Shown: one piece after another, positions 9,271 to 19,762 of the stretch
Layout of the letters: every line of letters starts with the position of its first letter
Numbering within the stretch: position 1 is the stretch's first letter
DNA from: Magnaporthiopsis rhizophila
Lineage: Eukaryota; Ascomycota; Sordariomycetes; Magnaporthales; Magnaporthaceae
Direction: 5' to 3'
Assembly (NCBI GenBank): GCA_003049465.1
Contig: PYSS01000235.1
Span: forward strand, 1 to 24,961
Length of the DNA: 24,961 nucleotides
The notes under the pieces: generated by a model
Database searches by the model: none
What the model saw: only the letters and a program-made list of their open reading frames with translations
Told to the model about the DNA's origin: nothing
Program-made: the position numbers and the translations under genes

Positions 9271-10256
9271 CGGAACCATACCAGACAGCCTCACCTGTTC
9301 GTCCAATAAATATTCCTGAACCCCAGGTAATTTGCCCCTTTCCCTTTCCCACCATTCATCGAGAAAGCTGTTGGCAGAGGATCGGGAAAAGAGGGTGTGA
9401 TGCGGAAAGATCTCAGCATATCGTCTGCCACCCTGGTTTACGCCGGCAAGGCTACGCCATACCGCATGCACTGGAGCCAGGGGCTGTACTGCAGTGCGGC
9501 CCTTATCCTGGGCTGTCTGGTGAAATCTGGCGTTTTCATAGCGAGACACATCTGCACATCAGTACGGCAATGACTGGTTGAGGGGGAGCCATCGCTGACG
9601 GGTGGTAATGCGGAGAACGAAGGGGGTCTCCACACAGGCCGGGTAGCGGCTATGGATTATTTCGAGTATAGGAACCCTGCTTTTACGGCTACCCACACCC
9701 GGATATCTCAGCCTGGCCACCTGTAGACGTTTTCCACCTTGGTGTCCCACGGAGACTCCATACAACGCAAGGCAGCAAACGCACAGTAATAGGGTTTCTC
9801 TCTTCATGGCGGCTAGGGCTTGTTAGTTCTTCGGGGAGACACGAAATAGGCCCGAGGGGGTGGAGATGCATCGTCCAATGGACGTCACCTACTCATGAAG
9901 CTCGACCTGCTCGAACGGGGCTAAGCGCGGCTGAATACCAGCTACCACTGCAGCCGGGCGTTGCATTGCCAATCATGCATCCAGACGCATGCCAAGCGAG
10001 AACACCATGTCGATCTGACCCTTCGCGTAACCCAACTCGCAGCTCCTTCGGGCACTTCCTGCTAGGCCGCCGAGCCTTGTGATTTCGTTCCCAATGTTCA
10101 GCTGACTGTCAACAAGTTCGCAGACACAAACACAAACCTCAAAAATGTCATTTCTTTTTGCTTCTCTTATCGCTTTAGACGTGGTATTACATGTACACCA
10201 AATGAAATCTGCCATCCATCCTTTAATACCCTTCATCCGCCCCGAAATTTCATGGT
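9271..10256. other. Intergenic region between the OST1 3' end and the His-rich gene promoter
   Basis: No gene is supported. Several minus-strand frames of 60-95 codons exist. One at 9807-9559 has a signal-peptide-like start (MKRETLLLCVCCLALYGVSV) but its remainder has no recognisable features, so it is not annotated. A short GT-rich stretch lies near 10120-10140. Confidence 0.45.
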
Positions 10257-11883
10257 CTATTTCTTGTTCGCGAACTGGGTATCGATCAGGCCGACGGCCC
10301 AGGTGAGGACGAAGAGACCGAGGACGCTTGATGAGATGACGATGGGCTTGCGGAGGCTCGCCAGGAGCGGGTAGTCGTACGACACCACGATCTCGCGGTC
10401 GCGGAACTCGTCCACCAGGTTCTGCGCTGTAATAACGAGCGACGTGCGTCCAATCGTGTCCAGGAACGACTTGTGGGTGCCGATCTCGGTCGAGATGATA
10501 GAAGAGCTTGGGATGGACGTGTGAAACTTGACGTTCCTGTGTGCATCGTAAGATTAGCGGACCAGCCGAGATAAGGCGCCAGGCGCCCTAGTACAAGCAC
10601 AAAATGGCAACGGCAGACACTTACTGGGCGCCCTCAGGGAGCAGGACCCGCAGCTTGATCTTGGCGTACTCAAGACCCTCGGGCTGCTTGGGGCCCTCCA
10701 GGAAGGGCACGTTCAGAACGTAGCCGGTTCCGGTTCGGTGCAAGAAGTTCTTGGCGTCGGAGTTCCAGCCGATGGTAAAAGGGAACTGCCAGCCGCCAAA
10801 GAGCGGGTAGCGGGGCTTAATCTCGAGCAGGGCCTCGCGCTTGCCGCTGCGGAAGCGCGAGGTCGACACGTTGCCGATGACGTCGTAGTAGTAGGCGTCG
10901 GCGCTGCCTGCGCGCAGTGGGAACCTCATCTCCTTGAGCGCGTGTGTCGGCGAGTTGTGGTAGCTCTGCTGCGCCCACTTGACGCGGTTGAAGAGCGTCG
11001 ACAGGTTGGCGCCGCGGTGCTCCAGGTCGTACCGCTCCTCGAAGGCGACGTTGCCGCCCCAGTGGCTAACCTCGACGTCGCGCTGGAGCAGGGACACGTG
11101 GGTAACGGGCTTGACGAACTCGAACCGCACATCGACCGGCTCCGACGCGCCGGCGGGCTTCTCGCCAAAAGGTCCGTACACAAGCTTGGTGCCCTGCTTG
11201 GACGGGTTTGGCTTGTCGCCATCAACGCTGGGCAGCTTGGTGTAGTCCGGCACGTTGGTTGACGCAACCTTGACTTCGGTCTTCTGCTTGGACGTGACGT
11301 AAACCGAGGGGCAGTAGGCCGAGAACGAGTACGACAGGAACTGCGGCGCATCCTGGGTCACAAATGCGGGGAGCGGCGTGTAGGCCTTGACGAAGTAGTA
11401 GCTGATGCCGAGCGTCTGCTGGCCGCCGGCGGGGAGAGGCGCGGGGAGGCGGATTCGGTAATACTGCTGGTCGCTGGGTTGCGGCAAGCGCGGAGGCCGT
11501 GGTCAGCGAGCAGCACGGATGCCATGGCCCATCTCCCCGCAAGCCGGACAAGGGGACGCTAATCACCTCTTGGGGTCAAACTCGACTGCTTCGACGGTAA
11601 AAGGGCCAGCTTCGGGGTTTTTCCTGTCCTTGACCTCAATGCCTCCTATGCGGGACATCTGGTCGGCGGTAAAGGGGATGAAGTATTCCTCTTGGGGCGC
11701 GGAGGCGATATTCTCAATCAGGACATTGACCGACTCCTTAACGTAGTTCTTCTCGAGCGACACGACATGGACGAGGTTGGCGTTCTTGAACACCTGTGGG
11801 GGCTTAAAGGTCGACGGGAGCTCGACGGAGCTGGCCGCCGCGGCGCCGAGGAGCGACAGCAGGGCAGCTGCCACGAACCTCAT
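10257..11883 (-). CDS. OST1: Oligosaccharyltransferase subunit Ost1 (ribophorin I)
   Basis: Ost1 is an essential, non-catalytic subunit of the ER oligosaccharyltransferase complex, which transfers the preassembled glycan to Asn-X-Ser/Thr sites. The model joins 11883-11567, 11473-10625 and 10536-10257 into 481 residues, close to the yeast length. It begins with a cleavable signal peptide (MRFVAAALLSLLGAAAASS), followed by the lumenal ribophorin I fold (FKNANLVHVVSLEKNY, ISYYFVKAYTPLPAFV, SHWGGNVAFEERYDLEH, FPLFGGWQ-like PRYPLFGGWQFPFTIGWN). One membrane span lies at about residues 453-473, and the protein ends in ANKK. Two sequons, NLS and NVS, lie in the lumenal part. Intron 1 (11566-11474) has a GTGATT donor and a CTGAC branch. 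Intron 2 (10624-10537) has a GTAAGT donor and a CACACAG acceptor. Both joins keep family residues in frame. The longer open frame upstream of 11883 is untranslated leader by this model. Confidence 0.93.
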
Positions 11884-12256
11884 TTTGAAGGGAGAGGACG
11901 AGCTCCACACACAAGTCTGAAAGGAGAGGAAAAGACTAGCAGTGAACGAGGTTGTAGTAAAATCGCAAAGGAAAATGGTCGTCAGTGGCCGAGGCTGGAT
12001 CAACTCAGCTCTCGTCGCTCGCTGCTCAGCGCGTCTCCACCGGTTCTGCCGTCGAGACAGCTTGCCTCAATTGAAGCAAGCCCGTTTGGGCAGGTGTAGC
12101 TTACGTTGCGATTTCGAGCATGCGCCACATTGGCCGACAGGGTTGACACAAGATCCGCAGTGCGCCACTGATCCGTCGTTTCATTTTTTTTTTCTTTTTT
12201 TTTTCTGTCAATGTGCTGAGGCACGTGCAAACAGCTTTTTGAACGGCACCTAGTCA
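11884..12256. other. OST1 promoter region
   Basis: This is leader and promoter of the leftward OST1 gene, up to the solo LTR. It contains two T-runs near 12185-12205 and a CACGTG E-box near 12223. No gene or RNA is visible. Confidence 0.5.
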
Positions 12257-12261
12257 CTGAC

Positions 12262-12445
12262 TGTCATAGATTGGGCCTGATGGCCCAATTCTAGGTGAAC
12301 CTTGAAGACTTCCTTTGCCTTCTGGCTTGTATATAGTCCCCGGCATGGCCTCGTGCCTCCGCCAGTTAGATCCTTTTCCTTTTGTTAGTTTTATTCATCA
12401 CCTTTCCTGGGCCCCAAAGTACCTCCTTTAGGCTACTCCATTACA
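12262..12445 (+). mobile_element. Solo LTR with 5-bp target site duplication
   Basis: The 184-bp segment begins TGTCATAG and ends CCATTACA, so it has the TG...CA ends of an LTR. It is flanked on both sides by CTGAC (12257-12261 and 12446-12450), the 5-bp duplication expected from retroviral-type integration. Near its left end is a perfect 8-bp hairpin, ATTGGGCC/GGCCCAAT (12270-12277 and 12282-12289), a feature I associate with short Ty1/copia-type LTRs of fungi. A TATATAG box lies at 12330-12336, and I set the orientation from it. No internal element sequence remains, so this is what LTR-LTR recombination leaves. The copia versus gypsy assignment is tentative. Confidence 0.72.
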
Positions 12446-12572
12446 CTGACAGCCCTGGAGGATCAACATTCCAACCACAAATCATCAATCGGCGTCAGCT
12501 CCAACCACCATAAACATTAGTTCGTCGTGTCCAACCCACACGGCGAGTTTCCCAGGTTCAGGTTTCGAAAAG

Positions 12573-13154
12573 ATGGCCGACGGGTGTTAAAACTTCACCC
12601 GCGAACTCGCTCGTTTCGCGAATGATCAACGCGAGCTCGTGTTCCGACAGGAGCTAGTACCGCTTTTGCAAGCGATGTTCGACGACCTGAAGCAAAACAC
12701 GGCGAACGCGATCTCCGCAAAGTACTACTCTATATATTCTTGTTAAACTCTTACATTAATTTTAAGTTTTTTTTTATTTTTATACTGACACTTTCTATTC
12801 TAGTCTTCACAATATGCTCGCCCGTGCTGTTAATATAAATGTCACCTCACGGAACGAGCGTCTTGCTTCTATTTTCTCAGTCGTCACGGGCGAACGCATT
12901 GAAGAAACCGGCACAACGATTAACGAGCTGGCGGCATTGCAAGGTATAGTTTATTTATCCTCCTTTCCTCTTTCACTTCCCTCCCCCTCTTTTTTATTTA
13001 TTTATTACATTAAACACTGCTGATTTGTGATGGTTCGTCCGTAGTCGATGCTTTGGACGATCTTCTTAGGATCCTAGGTCTCCCCAGCACCGGATCCGCC
13101 AGCGATAAAAAGCAGCAACTCAGTCAGGCAATGGGCCTGATTGAGTACCTGTAG
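12573..13154 (+). pseudogene. Small three-exon fungal family gene with an in-frame stop at codon 6
   Basis: Exons 12573-12721, 12804-12943 and 13045-13154 join in one frame of 132 codons. The introns (12722-12803 and 12944-13044) have GT..AG ends, and intron 1 has a CTGAC branch. The product reads like a fungal-specific hypothetical protein family that I know only by appearance: a helical N-terminus (NFTRELARFANDQRELVF), a middle with NMLARAVNINVTSRN then VVTGERIEETGTTINELAAL, and an ending with DDLLRILGLPSTG and GLIEYL. The function is unknown. Codon 6, between MADGC and NFTREL, is TAA. A CAA-to-TAA change is the simplest cause and would be RIP-like. If translation starts instead at the in-frame ATG at 12675, a shortened protein of 98 residues is possible. 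Exon structure is fairly secure; whether the gene is dead is not. Confidence 0.6.
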
Positions 13155-13757
13155 TGCTCCAGGCCGCAAACTGCGTTACCCCGCCTTCCATTTGGGGATG
13201 GCCTCGAAAAGGGAGCAGCATACCAGCAAGGAATTGAGAACGCGGGGCAGGTAACTTGGCGCTGAAACTGAAACTGGGATCACAAGTCGTCAATGAATAT
13301 ACGCTTGCATCATATTTGCTCTGTAATGATAACCTCGATCGCAATCAAGGTGTGTACCCAGGTACCTACCTAGGTACACTTCAATTGCTGCCTCACTCCC
13401 TGCCGTGGTAAGCTCCACTTTGTCTGAATAAGTCACTACCTACCTAGGAGGAGCTGGCTCCAGTGGCATGCACGACCATTGCAATTGCTTGCTTGTTGCT
13501 TTACGGAAGGTGGCAGCGTGGGTCCGCTGGGTTCTATCCAACCTTCGATGACAGCGATGAAGCTAGAGTAGGTGGACATTTCGTCACTCCAGCTGTGGAA
13601 TACTCAAATCTCTGCGTCAGATATTGCGCCACCATAACCGAGTTCCAACGGTGACGGCCTGCCCAACGTCAACGGCCACTCCCTCCCTCTGTCACCGACG
13701 CCACGAACAGTGTGGTGCTACAATACCGCTACTCTAGTATCATCAGCAGCAGATAAT
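13155..13757. other. Hexokinase promoter and 5' leader region
   Basis: No coding sequence is supported. The region holds two clusters of the TACCTAGG-type motif (13362-13377, containing the palindrome TACCTAGGTA, and 13435-13448), common in intergenic DNA of filamentous ascomycetes. The hexokinase start at 13758 follows. No clear TATA box is visible. Confidence 0.45.
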
Positions 13758-16700
13758 ATGGTTGGGCTGGGTCCCAAGAAGCCGCCTGTCCGCAAAGGCA
13801 CAGGTACGTGTGCTAGCAGCTTTTCCAGTTGCGTCTCCCGTCACACCTCCAAGAAAATACAAGGCGTCGCCTTGGCCGAGGACCTCCACAGTGCTGCCGC
13901 CTGACCCCCCAAATGAAGGTTACCTTCCACCAAATCGGGCATCCTCAACAATCCAACCGGGCGCTTTAGTCTTTTTTTTTTTTTTTTTTTTTTTCTTTCT
14001 TCATCGGATACCCTGGAGGGCCAGCTGCGGGAAACTTGGTGTGCCTAATGGCGTACCTACTATACCCCAAAATTCCGTCTCGTTATCACTTTTGTGTTCT
14101 CCCCTGGCATTATCTTATCCCTTCACCAACGCCCCTCGTCCTCCCTTTCTCTCCTCTTGTGTTTCCCTTGCGTTGGCCACGCAGTCAAAGCAAACGCAAA
14201 CATTCATCTGTCCGACTATCGGCTTCTTTTGCTTGATTCCTTGCTTGCCCACTTGGACAAGGCACTCGACGAGTCTTGGCGCGGCGGAGATCGCCATCCT
14301 TCCAGACTGGGCCAAAGCCCACGCGACATGCACCCTTCTCCGTCCGACGCTACCCAAGGGAGCTGAGTGAGCAGTTGGAGACGAGCGGGACACAGTACTC
14401 GAGGAGACGGCTGCCCCAATCCTTTGCCCATACCTACCCTTGTCAAGACTGGATTGGATCCAAACTGCCCTTTTTGATTGCATCACCACCTACACACCCC
14501 CCATTTTGGCTCCTCTCTAAAAGTATTTGGCGAGCTGCCGTGCCACCGAGCGTGGTGCTGCCACTGTCAGAAAAAGAAAAAGCATAGGCCCGATAGCCGG
14601 CGGGAGCTACTGCCAGTCCAGACCGAAGCCGCATCCATTACCATCCATACCGGACCTACTTACCCCTCACTTGGCAGCCAGGCCTCGCGAAGCAGCAGCT
14701 CGAGTTCCCCTTCCTGCCGCCCACGCTGCTGCCGTCCGCCCGCATCGGTGCATGCGCACCCATTAGCCACGATCCACTCTGTCGCTCTTATACGCAACTG
14801 GTAGGTATCAACCAGCGCTTTCCCTGGGGGTTGCTGCCGCCACCGTCACGGAAAACGTGTTATTTCGGGATCATCACATTTCGGCCCTTTACTTTAATCC
14901 TCCAAGTCCGAAGCCGGGCAGTCTTCGTGCCGTCGCCACCGGAGCCGTTCGTCGCATCTGACCTGGCCCTTTCCGCTTTTTCCCATCTTCTCCTTTTTAT
15001 TATTTTTTGGATTGTCCGACTTATACCCTCTAGCCAATCCTCAAGTGGGGGAGGTCTGCAGGCTGCCTCCCCGTGTTTTGACTTCTGCAGTTCCTCTCAC
15101 TTCCCGCCACCCTGCTTGTCTTAAGCACCTTTATTCCACCTTTTCAGTTTCCTCCTCTTTTTAACCCATCTCCCGCATAGGCACGGAGCGAGGCTATCTT
15201 CGTTTCTGCGTGCGAAACTCAATCATCGCAGCTATCATTGAGCTTCAATTTTACTCAACACTTTGACCTCTGAAGCACTAAACACCCTGGCCGTCAACCT
15301 TATATACCCAATTATTGCTTGTCTGCATTTCCATATCGGGAGCAGTCCTCCATATCTCCAGTTCCTTTTCTCTGAACCACGGCAAACATGTCGTATTCGG
15401 TCGAAAACGGACGCTTTCTGCCCACCAGATGGCGTAGCAACCACTCATACCATCACCATTCCCACACCTCAGGCAGGGCTCGCCTTGATCTCTATGTCTT
15501 GGATGGCAGGGACTTTCCTCGCTAACCAATATTTGGCGAATTCAGGCACCATGACCGACATACCTAAGAATCTCCTCAAGGAAATCAAAACCCTTGAGGA
15601 AATGTTCGCCGTCGACACGGCCAAGCTCAAGGAGATCACGAATCACTTTGTCGGCGAGCTCGAGAGAGGTCTGACCGGCGAGGGCGGTGATATTGTGAGG
15701 AAATCGCCTTATTTCCGGACCCCGTCCGCGTTCCATCGCAATGTCAAGACCGACGCTAACTTACATGACCCAAGCCCATGAACCCTACGTGGGTCATGTC
15801 CTTCCCGGATGGCCACGAGACGGGAACCTTCTTGGCTCTGGACATGGGAGGCACCAATCTCCGCGTCTGCGAAATCACCCTCACGGACCAGAAGTCTGAG
15901 TTTGATATCATCCAGTCCAAGTACCGGATGCCCGAGGAGCTCAAAACGGGCCAGTCGGACGAGCTGTGGGAGTACATCGCCGACTGCCTGCTGCAGTTCA
16001 TCGAAACCCACCACGGGGATCCGAAGAAGCTTGAGAAAATCCCACTTGGCTTCACTTTCTCATACCCGGCAACCCAGAACTATGTCGACGAGGGCATCCT
16101 GCAGCGCTGGACCAAGGGCTTCGACATAAGCGGCGTCGAGGGTCACGACGTCGCCCCGATGCTCATGTCGGCGCTGAAGGAGAAGGTAAGACGAGCAGGC
16201 TGCTCGCTCTTGTGTCTGGCCGCTGGGCTGTCAGATGGAAGCGGCCCATTTACTGACGGATTACATGCCCTGACCAGGGAGTGCCCGTCAAGCTGGTTGC
16301 GCTGATCAACGACACTACGGGGACATTGATCGCCTCGGCCTACACCGACACTAAGATGAGGATTGGCTGCATCTTTGGCACCGGCTGCAACGCAGCATAC
16401 ATGGAGAACTGCGGCTCCATCCCCAAGCTCGCGCACATGAACCTCCCGCCCGACACTCCCATGGCCATAAACTGCGAATGGGGTGCATTCGACAACCAGC
16501 ACAAGGTCCTGCCCAGGACTCCCTACGATGTCAAGATCGACGAGGACTCGCCTCGGCCCGGCCAGCAGGCCTTCGAGAAGATGATCGCCGGCCTGTACCT
16601 GGGCGAAATATTCCGGCTGATCCTCGTTGACTTGCATGACAATCACGAGACGCGCATCTTTGCCAACCAGGACATTTCCAAACTGCGCAGAGCCTACACC

Positions 16701-17239
16701 CTCGACTCGTCGTTCCTTTCCGCCGTCGAAGAGTATGCCCCACAATCCCACGGTTCGAGGTGGAATCAACGTGCTAGGAATTTGCCCTGCTCACAATTTT
16801 TCTTTTTTCCTCTAGCGACCCGTTCGAGAATCTGCAGGAGACCTCGGACCTGTTCCAGTCCAAGCTCAACATCCTGCCTAACAAGAATGAGCTCGAGCTC
16901 ATCCGGAGGACGGCCGAGCTCATCGGCACACGGGCAGCGCGTCTCTCCTCGTGCGGTGTCGCGGCCATCTGCAAGAAGAAGGGTTACGAGTCGTGCCACG
17001 TCGGCGCCGACGGGTCCGTGTTCAACAAGTACCCCAACTTCAAGGCGCGCGGAGCTAAGGCGCTGCACGAGATCCTCGACTGGCCCGAGAAGACGGATCC
17101 CAAGGAGGAGGACCCGATCGAGATCCTGGCGGCTGAGGACGGCAGCGGCGTAGGCGCCGCACTCATCGCCGCCCTGACCCTGAAGCGCGTCAAGGAGGGC
17201 AATGTGGCGGGCATCCGGAACACGGAAAACTTCAAATGA
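13758..17239 (+). CDS. Hexokinase (Hxk1/Hxk2 type)
   Basis: Hexokinase phosphorylates glucose and other hexoses with ATP; in yeast the Hxk2 form also acts in glucose repression. Five coding exons (13758-13803, 15546-15694, 15775-16185, 16278-16732, 16816-17239) give 494 residues, the usual length. Exon 1 encodes MVGLGPKKPPVRKGT, which matches the basic N-terminus of yeast Hxk2. The core has the phosphate-1 loop LALDMGGTNLRV (about 85-96), the sugar-binding LGFTFSYPATQ, LINDTTGTL with catalytic Asp214, INCEWGAFDN, and AEDGSGVGAALIAAL near the end. Introns 2-4 are 80-92 nt and in phase. Intron 1 is 1,742 nt, with a GTACGT donor, a GCTAAC branch and a TTCAG acceptor. The ATG at 15551 in exon 2, in a CACC context, could start a shorter form that lacks the N-terminal segment. 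The gene converges on RMT2 with about 220 bp between stops. Identity is firm; the exon 1 link is strongly inferred. Confidence 0.93.
13804..15545 (+). other. Long first intron of hexokinase, possible internal promoter
   Basis: At 1,742 nt this is about twenty times longer than the other introns in the window. It holds a run of 23 T (13972-13994), CT-rich stretches near 14100-14180 and 14960-15180, and a TTATATA motif at 15300-15306, all promoter-like. The frame of exon 2 stays open backward to an ATG at 15263, with another in-frame ATG at 15494. Other open frames on both strands look non-coding, and I see no nested gene. Confidence 0.6.
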
Positions 17240-17458
17240 GCGAGCCGCGCAGCTGACGTGTTCCCTTTTCATGGGTCAACAGAACACACCAAGGATCACT
17301 TGATCCGGAGGGGCCATAGACCATGGGCAGGGAGTTGTGAGCTTGGACGGGTGATTATGCGGGGCGCTGATGGATGCTTGTCTGGATATGTATAGTCTTG
17401 GTATTTGACTTGGCCACCAGCCGACCAAAGTTCTCATGGTCAAGACAATGCTTAATGC

Positions 17459-18987
17459 TCAACCCAAAAAGGTGCACACAGGCAGTTGGTATTCTTTAGA
17501 GACAATATGTTAGCTTCCAAAAACAAGGGTCGAAAGACGCTGCATGATGTAATTGATATGCCGGTGCAACAAAAAGACTCACTATCGAGAGTCCAGTATC
17601 TCCTCTTGACACCCTCCCACTCTCCCGCGCCGGCCTCGCGCAGGCGCTCCATGTCGACGTCGACAGAGATCCAGTCGACGTCCATGCCGGCCTCGGAGAG
17701 GTGCATGTCGACGACGCGTTTGTAAACATCATAGCAGACCTGCCTGTCGGCGCCGAGGCCGTTGAAGAAGCCGAATCGGCCGTGCTGGTCCAGCAGGCCG
17801 GGGACCAGGTCGGTGAAGAAGAGGCGCAGCTGCGCGTAGTCCTCGCCAAACGTGTCGAAATATATGGCGTCGTAGACCTCGCCGGCCTCGAGCAGCTGCC
17901 GACACACGTCCTGCCACCTGCCGCCAAAGATCTTGTAGGCGCCCTCGGTCGCGCCCCTGGCCTCCCACGCGGCGCCAAAGGTTGAACCGGTCGCGTGCGC
18001 GAGAACCTCCGGGTGGGCCTCGATGATGTGGTGGCGGGCGGGCGACGTCGACGCGAACATGGAGTCGATTATGCCCATGCCGAAACCGATGTTTAGGATG
18101 CGCTTGCCCGAGGGGAGCGGGAGGGTGGCGGAAGATGAGGGGGAGTCGGAGGATGGGGTGGGAGATGGGGAGAGGAGGGCTTCGACGCTTCGTCGCATGA
18201 TTTCGGTCTCCCAGGCCATCATGACGCCGTTGCCGGCGTCGTCGACGAGCTTGCCGTCTGTGTAGGTGAGCTTGGACCGGAGGTAGGTCCCGCCCCCGAC
18301 CGTGTGGTTATCCTCCTGTTTCTGTTTTGCCTCTGCGCTGCTGGCATTGGTGGCTTTTGATTCCTCCTCTTCTTCTTCTCCTTCTGCTGCTGCTGCTGCT
18401 GCTGCTCCGGTTGCGTCGGCCTCGTCCTGGCCCTTGGCGTTGACGTCTACCAGCTCCGGCGCCTCGTCTCCGTCTTCAAGCGGCTCGGCGGCAACAGCAG
18501 CGCCCTCGTCATCGTCCTCGGCCATCTCGGCGTCCTCCTCGTCGCCGCTCGAAAGCTCCTCGTAGCCTTCGAGCACGCCAAAGAGCATCTCGGCGCGGAC
18601 GCCGGCGTCCCTGCACAGGCCGTAGAGCTCGGGCAGGCCCAGGCGCAGGGCCAGGCAGCCGGGCGTCTCGTCATTGTCGTCGACGTCGTTCCAAATGGCG
18701 CCGGACCAGAAGAGCTCCGTCAGGGTGGCCTTGGCGGCTTCTGTTGTGGCCGTCGTCGCCTGGTCCGAGTCGGCGGCGGCGGCGCGGATCGCGGCGTGCA
18801 GCGGCGTTTCGCGCGTCGTGGGGTCCTGGGCGCTCGCCTTGCCAGGGCTGTCGAGCAGCTTCTTGAGCAGGGGGACGTCATGGGCGGCGGCGGCGCGCAG
18901 GATCTGGGCCGTCTCGTCTGGGCAATCGGGCGAGATGCGGGAGGAGGAGGGATCTGCACCGGATGGCGGAGCGTCGGTGGTCGCCAT
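17459..18987 (-). CDS. RMT2: Protein arginine N5-methyltransferase Rmt2
   Basis: Rmt2 methylates the delta nitrogen of an arginine, in yeast on ribosomal protein Rpl12, using S-adenosylmethionine. Exons 18987-17583 and 17493-17459 give 479 residues. N-terminal residues 23-75 resemble ankyrin-type helices (LKKLLDSPG, TPLHAAIRAA). A disordered linker at about 150-235 is acidic and has Ala and Glu runs encoded by trinucleotide repeats. The methyltransferase core follows, with VMMAWETEIM, the SAM-binding loop ILNIGFGMGIIDS from residue 297, IIEAHPEVL, and YDAIYFDTFGEDY. The 89-nt intron has a GTGAGT donor and a GCTAAC branch, and the 35-nt last exon restores the family ending YQLPVCTFLG. The ATG at 18987 is chosen because the longer upstream frame is not protein-like and includes a 19-base A run (T on the + strand) in the leader. 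The gene is divergent from VTC4. Confidence 0.93.
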
Positions 18988-19762
18988 CCTGAATCTTGGG
19001 CGTATCACGACTTGTAAGACTGCTCGCGTGCCGGCCGTGCAAGTCTTATTTTTTTTTTTTTTTTTTTCTCCCTTCCCTCCTTTGTTACCCCTCACCCTGC
19101 TCTCCACGGCGGTGCGTGCGGGGCAGGGGTTAAAAAACCACCAGCATGACGAAGTAATTGGCCAATCGCCGCGCGACCTCGAAAACGTGCGCGACGTCAA
19201 GTCGGTAGCTCCCGCGCAAGGAAGCCCACTCTTTTTTGCCGAACCTGGTCTTCGCGTCTGGACTTTGGGCGCTGCAGAAAAGGCAATTGAGCTGCCGCGG
19301 CAACTTGCATCCATAACAAAACCTCGAGTCCGCCGTGCCCACCACCACCATCCATCGGCACAGGCTTGCCGGGAGCGCGCTGGAACAATAGAAAATTCAC
19401 GCAATTGAATCCATCTCTCTGCTGGATCCGCCTCGTTGGATGCAGCTGCAGCTGGCTTGACGCTAACTACGAGCTAGCGACGTTGTGCGGTGTAAGTGCA
19501 GGACGCAGGACAACCTGGCCCCAGCTTCGCAGGTCCGACCCCAGCTTGCTGTCGCGAAAGCGGAAATACCTGCAGCCAGCAGCGCAGCACTGATTCTAGA
19601 GTCACCGTCTACCCGCCACTAGCATGCCTCGTACGCATCCTGACTCTTCCTGATTGTCGATCAATGCTGATTATCGAAGAGGACCTCATCTCTAGAAAGC
19701 GGTCTTGGCACTCGACTCGACTTTCGGGACCGTATCACCTTGTGCGCCCAAACGTCGTCGTC
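18988..19762. promoter_or_regulatory. Divergent promoter region of RMT2 and VTC4
   Basis: The 775 bp between the two start codons must carry both promoters and leaders. A run of 19 T at 19049-19067 lies close to the RMT2 start. I looked for a CACGTG site of the Pho4/NUC-1 type, which could link VTC4 to phosphate control, and found none. The VTC4 frame remains open for 89 codons upstream of its chosen start, but that part shows no family resemblance. Confidence 0.5.

Noticed and set aside
8654..9319. 221-codon plus-strand frame made of Val/Leu/Ala repeats
   Set aside because: It is the antisense of the 15-bp His-repeat DNA; the opposite strand has the TATA box and the MCFG start.
9559..9807. 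82-codon minus-strand frame with a signal-peptide-like start, a possible small secreted protein
   Set aside because: Only the first 20 residues look meaningful; there is no promoter, conserved cysteine pattern or family resemblance. RNA evidence would be needed.
13762..14370. 202-codon plus-strand frame in the hexokinase first intron
   Set aside because: It contains a long Phe run from a poly-T tract and no domain. It overlaps hexokinase exon 1 in a different frame and looks non-coding.
19496..19762. Upstream in-frame extension of VTC4 by 89 codons
   Set aside because: SPX proteins begin with the MKF motif at 19763, and the extension has no family resemblance and a leader-like composition.
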